A stretch of 8,723 nucleotides of DNA from Bacteroidia bacterium. GTDB taxonomy: Bacteria > Bacteroidota > Bacteroidia > Bacteroidales > Dysgonomonadaceae. The stretch is taken from the NCBI GenBank assembly GCA_030539475.1, contig JAUNRY010000044.1, forward strand, positions 3,564-12,286, written 5' to 3'. The position numbers and the translations under genes are program-made. Below are positions 6,300 to 8,723 of the stretch, in pieces. The number at the start of each line of letters is the position of its first letter. Positions within the stretch are counted from its first letter, which is position 1. Under the pieces are notes generated by a model. The model had not been told where the DNA came from. It made no database searches and was given only the letters and a program-made list of their open reading frames with translations.

Positions 6300-6310
6300 T
6301 TTACTTTCAT
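6254..6310 (-). CDS. hisL: his operon leader peptide, 18 residues with five His codons
   Basis: The frame reads MKVNSLHHHHFHTCNQAS and stops at TGA (6256-6254). Four consecutive CAT codons (7-10) and a fifth His codon, CAC (12), lie right after segment 1 of the attenuator, and the last four sense codons contain segment 2. The ATG at 6310-6308 lies about 15 nt after the predicted transcription start and follows an A-rich stretch. The frame stays open further upstream, to an ATG at 6448, but that would put the start before the promoter, so the internal ATG is chosen. The role is to sense charged tRNA-His through ribosome progress, and the peptide itself probably has no function. The position between the operon promoter and a terminator ahead of hisG makes this assignment strong. 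Confidence 0.88.
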   Translation of the reverse strand: MKVNSLHHHHFHTCNQAS

Positions 6311-6331
6311 TTTATTTGTTTTTTGATGCGG

Positions 6332-6364
6332 CAAAGATACAATAATATTTTTTAATTGTGCAAA
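6332..6364 (-). promoter_or_regulatory. Promoter of the his operon (Bacteroidetes type)
   Basis: On the minus strand a -33 TTTG (6364-6361) is followed after 21 bp by TATCTTTG (6339-6332), a perfect match to the Bacteroidetes -7 consensus TAnnTTTG. The transcription start is expected near 6324-6327, giving a 5' leader of about 15 nt before the hisL ATG. Placement just before a His-rich leader peptide supports it. Confidence 0.82.
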
Positions 6365-6489
6365 TAGTGGGAAAAAATATCGATTAATCTTTGGCAACAT
6401 TCGAAACGTTGAGAAAGTTTGCTTCCTAAAAATCCCAAAAAACCACACAAAAACGACATCAATATATCTGTGCGTGGCAAATTTTTATG

Positions 6490-6497
6490 TAAGTTTG
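6490..6497 (+). promoter_or_regulatory. Candidate -7 box of the porin gene
   Basis: TAAGTTTG matches the Bacteroidetes -7 consensus TAnnTTTG exactly. It ends only 6 bp before the ATG at 6504, so transcription would begin at or within a few bases of the start codon. No good TTTG or TTG lies at the expected -33 distance; TGTG at 6469-6472 (17 bp spacing) is the closest. The box could therefore be fortuitous. Confidence 0.5.
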
Positions 6498-6503
6498 CAC
6501 CCG

Positions 6504-8579
6504 ATGAAAGAAAAACTGTTCATACTTCTCTTTTTCTGTGTGTGTACCACGCTTGCATTTTCGCAGGCGCGCGTTATTTTGCCCGATTCCACACAAATTA
6601 CTTCCGATCCGGATTCGGTGGATTTGTTGCCACGCCAGCTTGCGCAACAAGAGCCGGTGCATGACCATGATCATGACCACGACCACGACCACGATGTCCC
6701 TTTCGATACCGTTAACCTGGTTCTGCCTGCGGCAACGGTTTGGCATGTGCATCCCAGGAGCGGCGACCGCATTATTATGCCGATGGACACACTGAAACAC
6801 AATTTCCAGCAAACTACGGTTCCCGAAGGATACTCGGTGGGCGGCGGTTATTTAGGCCCGATTGGTTCTCCGTTTATATCGAAAATATTTTCCGAAAGAG
6901 ATGAAGCAGGCCAGTTTCCGTTCTACAAAGCGTACAGGCCGTACAACAAAACACCCGAACAGCAATTGTTTTACAACACCCACGTTCCTTACGCCAAACT
7001 CGATTATCAGACAGCGGGAAACCGCCGGTTGCGGGAACAGCGCTTTAAAGCGTTGCTTACCACTAATTTCAACAAACAACTGAATGTGGGACTGGAAGGC
7101 GATTTAATCAACGCCAAAGGATTTTACAGCTCGCAGGAAAACAAACACAACCATTGGAGCCTTTTCGGCAATTATGTGAGCGATAGGCTGGAAGCTCATC
7201 TTTTCGCATCAACATCCACCATCAGGCAGTTCGAAAACGGCGGTATTACCGATGACCGGTTTATCCGCGAACCGGAATCAGTGGGCGAGCAATTCACATC
7301 TACCGACATTCCCGTTAGGTTTGCCAACACGTGGAACAAGGTGGGAACCAAGCAGCTGTTCTTCTCCGGAAAATACAATCTCGGCTACAGCAGCCGGCAG
7401 GATTCGCTCGCGCGCGCCGAATTTGTGCCGGTAGCAAGCGTTATTTTCACATCGCGTTACACGGGGCAGGACAGGCGGTTTCTCTCGCACGACACGGCAA
7501 ACGTAACAATTGACGGACAAACCATGCAGCGCATCGATCAGTTTTACCCCAACCGTTACTACAACACGGCGGTTGATGACAGCGTTACGTTTTCGTCTTT
7601 CAAAAACACGTTCGCTTTGTCGCTTCGCGAAGGGTTTCAGCCGTGGGTAAAATTCGGGTTGACGGGATATATTGAACACGAACTTCGCAATTTCTCCATG
7701 TTAGACTCCGTTAACGGCGTTATCGACAGGAGCAAACACCGGGAAAGCGCCGTTTTTATTGGCGGGATACTCAATAAACAACAAGGCGAAAATCTTCGAT
7801 TCAATCTGCAGGCCAACCTGGGGGTATTGGGCGCCAATTTAGGCGAAACAAAGTTGAGCGGAGAAGTGGAAACCGGCTTCAATATTGCCGGAAAACGCAC
7901 CACGCTTAGCGCAAACGCGTACATTAAAAACATTAAACCAACTTATCTGCAAGAGCATTATCGTTCCAAGTATTTTTGGTGGAACAGAAATTTTGGAGAT
8001 ATTCGCCGGGTTTTTGTTGGCGGCAGGTTGCATATTCCGTTTACCAACACCACGTTGAGTGCCGGAGTGGAAAATGTGCAGAATTATATCTTTTTCGATA
8101 TGGACAGAAATATTGCTCAACATTCGCCCAACGTGCAGGTGTTAACGGCAAGAGTGGATCAGAATTTGCGGCTGGGAGTTTTCAACTGGGACAATCAGGT
8201 GGTTTATCAAACATCGAGCAATCAGGATGTTATTCCGGTTCCCACGCTGAGCGTTTACTCGAACATGTACTTAAAAGCGTTGATTGTGAATGAACTGACG
8301 CTTCAGTTTGGTGTCGATGCGCATTATCACACCAATTATTTCGCACCGGGATATGAGCCCGCTTTGCTGCAATTTTACAATCAGAACGAAAAAAAGATCG
8401 GAAATTACCCCATTGCAACGGTTTACGCCAACATGCACCTGAAGCAAACCCGGTTTTTTGTGATGTATTACAACGCTGCAGCCATGGTTCTGAAACCGCG
8501 CGAGTATTTCTCGCTGCCCAATTATCCGGTAAATCCCACCGTGATAAAATTGGGGCTTTCGGTTGATTTGCATAATTAG
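6504..8579 (+). CDS. Putative outer-membrane beta-barrel porin of the Bacteroidetes Porin_10 type
   Basis: The 691-residue protein begins MKEKLFILLFFCVC, a signal peptide with a Lys-containing n-region and hydrophobic core, probably cleaved at AFS/Q (after residue 20). The frame is open from an ATG at 6474, but that adds MANFYVSLHP before the signal peptide and lies upstream of the -7 box, so 6504 is preferred. After the signal comes a polar linker with a (His-Asp)6 tract (53-64). The rest consists of alternating aromatic, polar and Gly-rich segments typical of beta strands, for example FKALLTTNFNKQLNVGLEGD and VFVGGRLHIPFTNTTLSAG, ending LGLSVDLHN. I assign it to the putative porins of this phylum from length, signal peptide and overall style. 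Substrate is unknown. It is divergent from the his operon with no evident functional link. Confidence 0.75.
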   Translation: MKEKLFILLFFCVCTTLAFSQARVILPDSTQITSDPDSVDLLPRQLAQQEPVHDHDHDHDHDHDVPFDTVNLVLPAATVWHVHPRSGDRIIMPMDTLKHNFQQTTVPEGYSVGGGYLGPIGSPFISKIFSERDEAGQFPFYKAYRPYNKTPEQQLFYNTHVPYAKLDYQTAGNRRLREQRFKALLTTNFNKQLNVGLEGDLINAKGFYSSQENKHNHWSLFGNYVSDRLEAHLFASTSTIRQFENGGITDDRFIREPESVGEQFTSTDIPVRFANTWNKVGTKQLFFSGKYNLGYSSRQDSLARAEFVPVASVIFTSRYTGQDRRFLSHDTANVTIDGQTMQRIDQFYPNRYYNTAVDDSVTFSSFKNTFALSLREGFQPWVKFGLTGYIEHELRNFSMLDSVNGVIDRSKHRESAVFIGGILNKQQGENLRFNLQANLGVLGANLGETKLSGEVETGFNIAGKRTTLSANAYIKNIKPTYLQEHYRSKYFWWNRNFGDIRRVFVGGRLHIPFTNTTLSAGVENVQNYIFFDMDRNIAQHSPNVQVLTARVDQNLRLGVFNWDNQVVYQTSSNQDVIPVPTLSVYSNMYLKALIVNELTLQFGVDAHYHTNYFAPGYEPALLQFYNQNEKKIGNYPIATVYANMHLKQTRFFVMYYNAAAMVLKPREYFSLPNYPVNPTVIKLGLSVDLHN
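6660..6695 (+). repeat. (CAYGAY)6 hexamer tract encoding (His-Asp)6
   Basis: Twelve codons alternate CAT/CAC with GAT/GAC and encode residues 53-64 of the porin, shortly after the signal peptide. Third positions vary between units, so the tract is not a perfect microsatellite and the peptide sequence may be under selection. Alternating His and Asp side chains suit binding of Zn, Ni or similar ions at the cell surface or in the periplasm. That role is inference. Confidence 0.9.
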
Positions 8580-8633
8580 CTCTTGGCTTTGTGTAGAAAT
8601 ATTTCGACAAATAATGAACAGTTCCATTCTGAT

Positions 8634-8682
8634 AACTGATAACTCATAACTGACAACTGACAACTGTAAACTGCCAACTGTT
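8634..8682 (+). repeat. Seven-unit AACTGNN heptamer array after the porin
   Basis: AACT recurs at 8634, 8641, 8648, 8655, 8662, 8669 and 8676, an exact period of 7, and TTCTGAT at 8627 may be a degenerate eighth unit. The best copies are AACTGAC (8648, 8655) and AACTGAT (8634). It is the same family and the same orientation relative to the upstream gene as the array after hisA on the opposite strand. It starts 54 bp after the porin stop. The bases between (8580-8633) show no clear gene or terminator. Confidence 0.85.
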
Positions 8683-8690
8683 TATTTCTC

Positions 8691-8719
8691 TTGAAAAAAA
8701 AAAAACGTCTGTATCTTTA
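8691..8719 (+). promoter_or_regulatory. Possible promoter for a gene beyond the right edge
   Basis: TTG (8691-8693), then a 12-base A-tract, then TATCTTTA (8712-8719) with 18 bp spacing. This is one base off the Bacteroidetes -7 consensus TAnnTTTG. The A-tract and the position at the end of an intergenic region are compatible with a promoter reading rightwards, but the downstream gene is not in the window. Confidence 0.35.
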
Positions 8720-8723
8720 TGTT

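Noticed and set aside
6385..6393. TAATCTTTG as an upstream porin promoter
   Set aside because: Spacing inside the box is one base too long for TAnnTTTG and no -33 lies at a suitable distance.
6254..6448. A 64-residue minus-strand open frame starting at 6448 that ends with the His-rich leader
   Set aside because: Its upstream part lies before the predicted his promoter and has no family signal. Only the last 18 codons are called as the leader peptide.
6474..6503. An upstream ATG that would add MANFYVSLHP to the porin
   Set aside because: It lies before the -7 box and puts ten residues ahead of a standard signal peptide. The ATG at 6504 gives a normal n-region.
8617..8682. AACAGTT (8617-8623) and AACTGTT (8676-8682) as a terminator stem after the porin
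   Set aside because: The arms are 52 bp apart, AT-rich and only 7 bp long, and they follow from the heptamer array itself. No strong U-tract follows.
8634..8682. Tandem array considered as a CRISPR
   Set aside because: Units are 7 bp with no spacers, and no cas genes are present.

Overview
The window carries most of a histidine biosynthesis operon on the minus strand and a divergently transcribed outer-membrane porin gene on the plus strand. Three things point to Bacteroidetes, probably order Bacteroidales. The promoters match the Bacteroidetes -7/-33 type (TAnnTTTG and TTTG). The starts are AT-rich and lack Shine-Dalgarno sequences. The plus-strand gene resembles the putative porins of that phylum. 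The exact genus cannot be told from the sequence.

Histidine operon, read right to left: promoter (6332-6364), an 18-residue leader peptide with five His codons (6254-6310), an intrinsic terminator (6187-6216), then hisG, hisD, hisC, hisB, hisH, hisA and the first 24 codons of hisF, which runs off the left edge. Together these enzymes take PRPP and ATP to histidinol and histidine, apart from the missing HisI/HisE steps and the rest of HisF. HisB is the fused phosphatase/dehydratase and HisG is the long, self-sufficient form. The leader, terminator and two alternative pairings form a complete ribosome-mediated attenuator that can be read directly from the sequence. This is the most interesting system in the window.

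Spacers: only hisC/hisB overlap (ATGA). Most other gaps (28-113 bp) hold short degenerate tandem arrays of period 7 or 8 (sense-strand units AAAACTG, TAACAGC-like, ATAATTA, GCATAAT-like, ATTGGCAC), a 6-bp hairpin before hisC, or a larger inverted repeat before hisG. Three period-7 arrays touch a stop codon, and one encodes the last four residues and the stop of HisA. The same AACTGNN family reappears after the porin.

Right half: a 691-residue putative porin (6504-8579, +) with a signal peptide and a (His-Asp)6 tract near the mature N-terminus. A perfect -7 box lies only 6 bp before its ATG, which suggests a leaderless or nearly leaderless mRNA. The end of the window holds a heptamer array and a possible promoter for the next gene. 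No complete mobile element, tRNA, rRNA or CRISPR array was seen.
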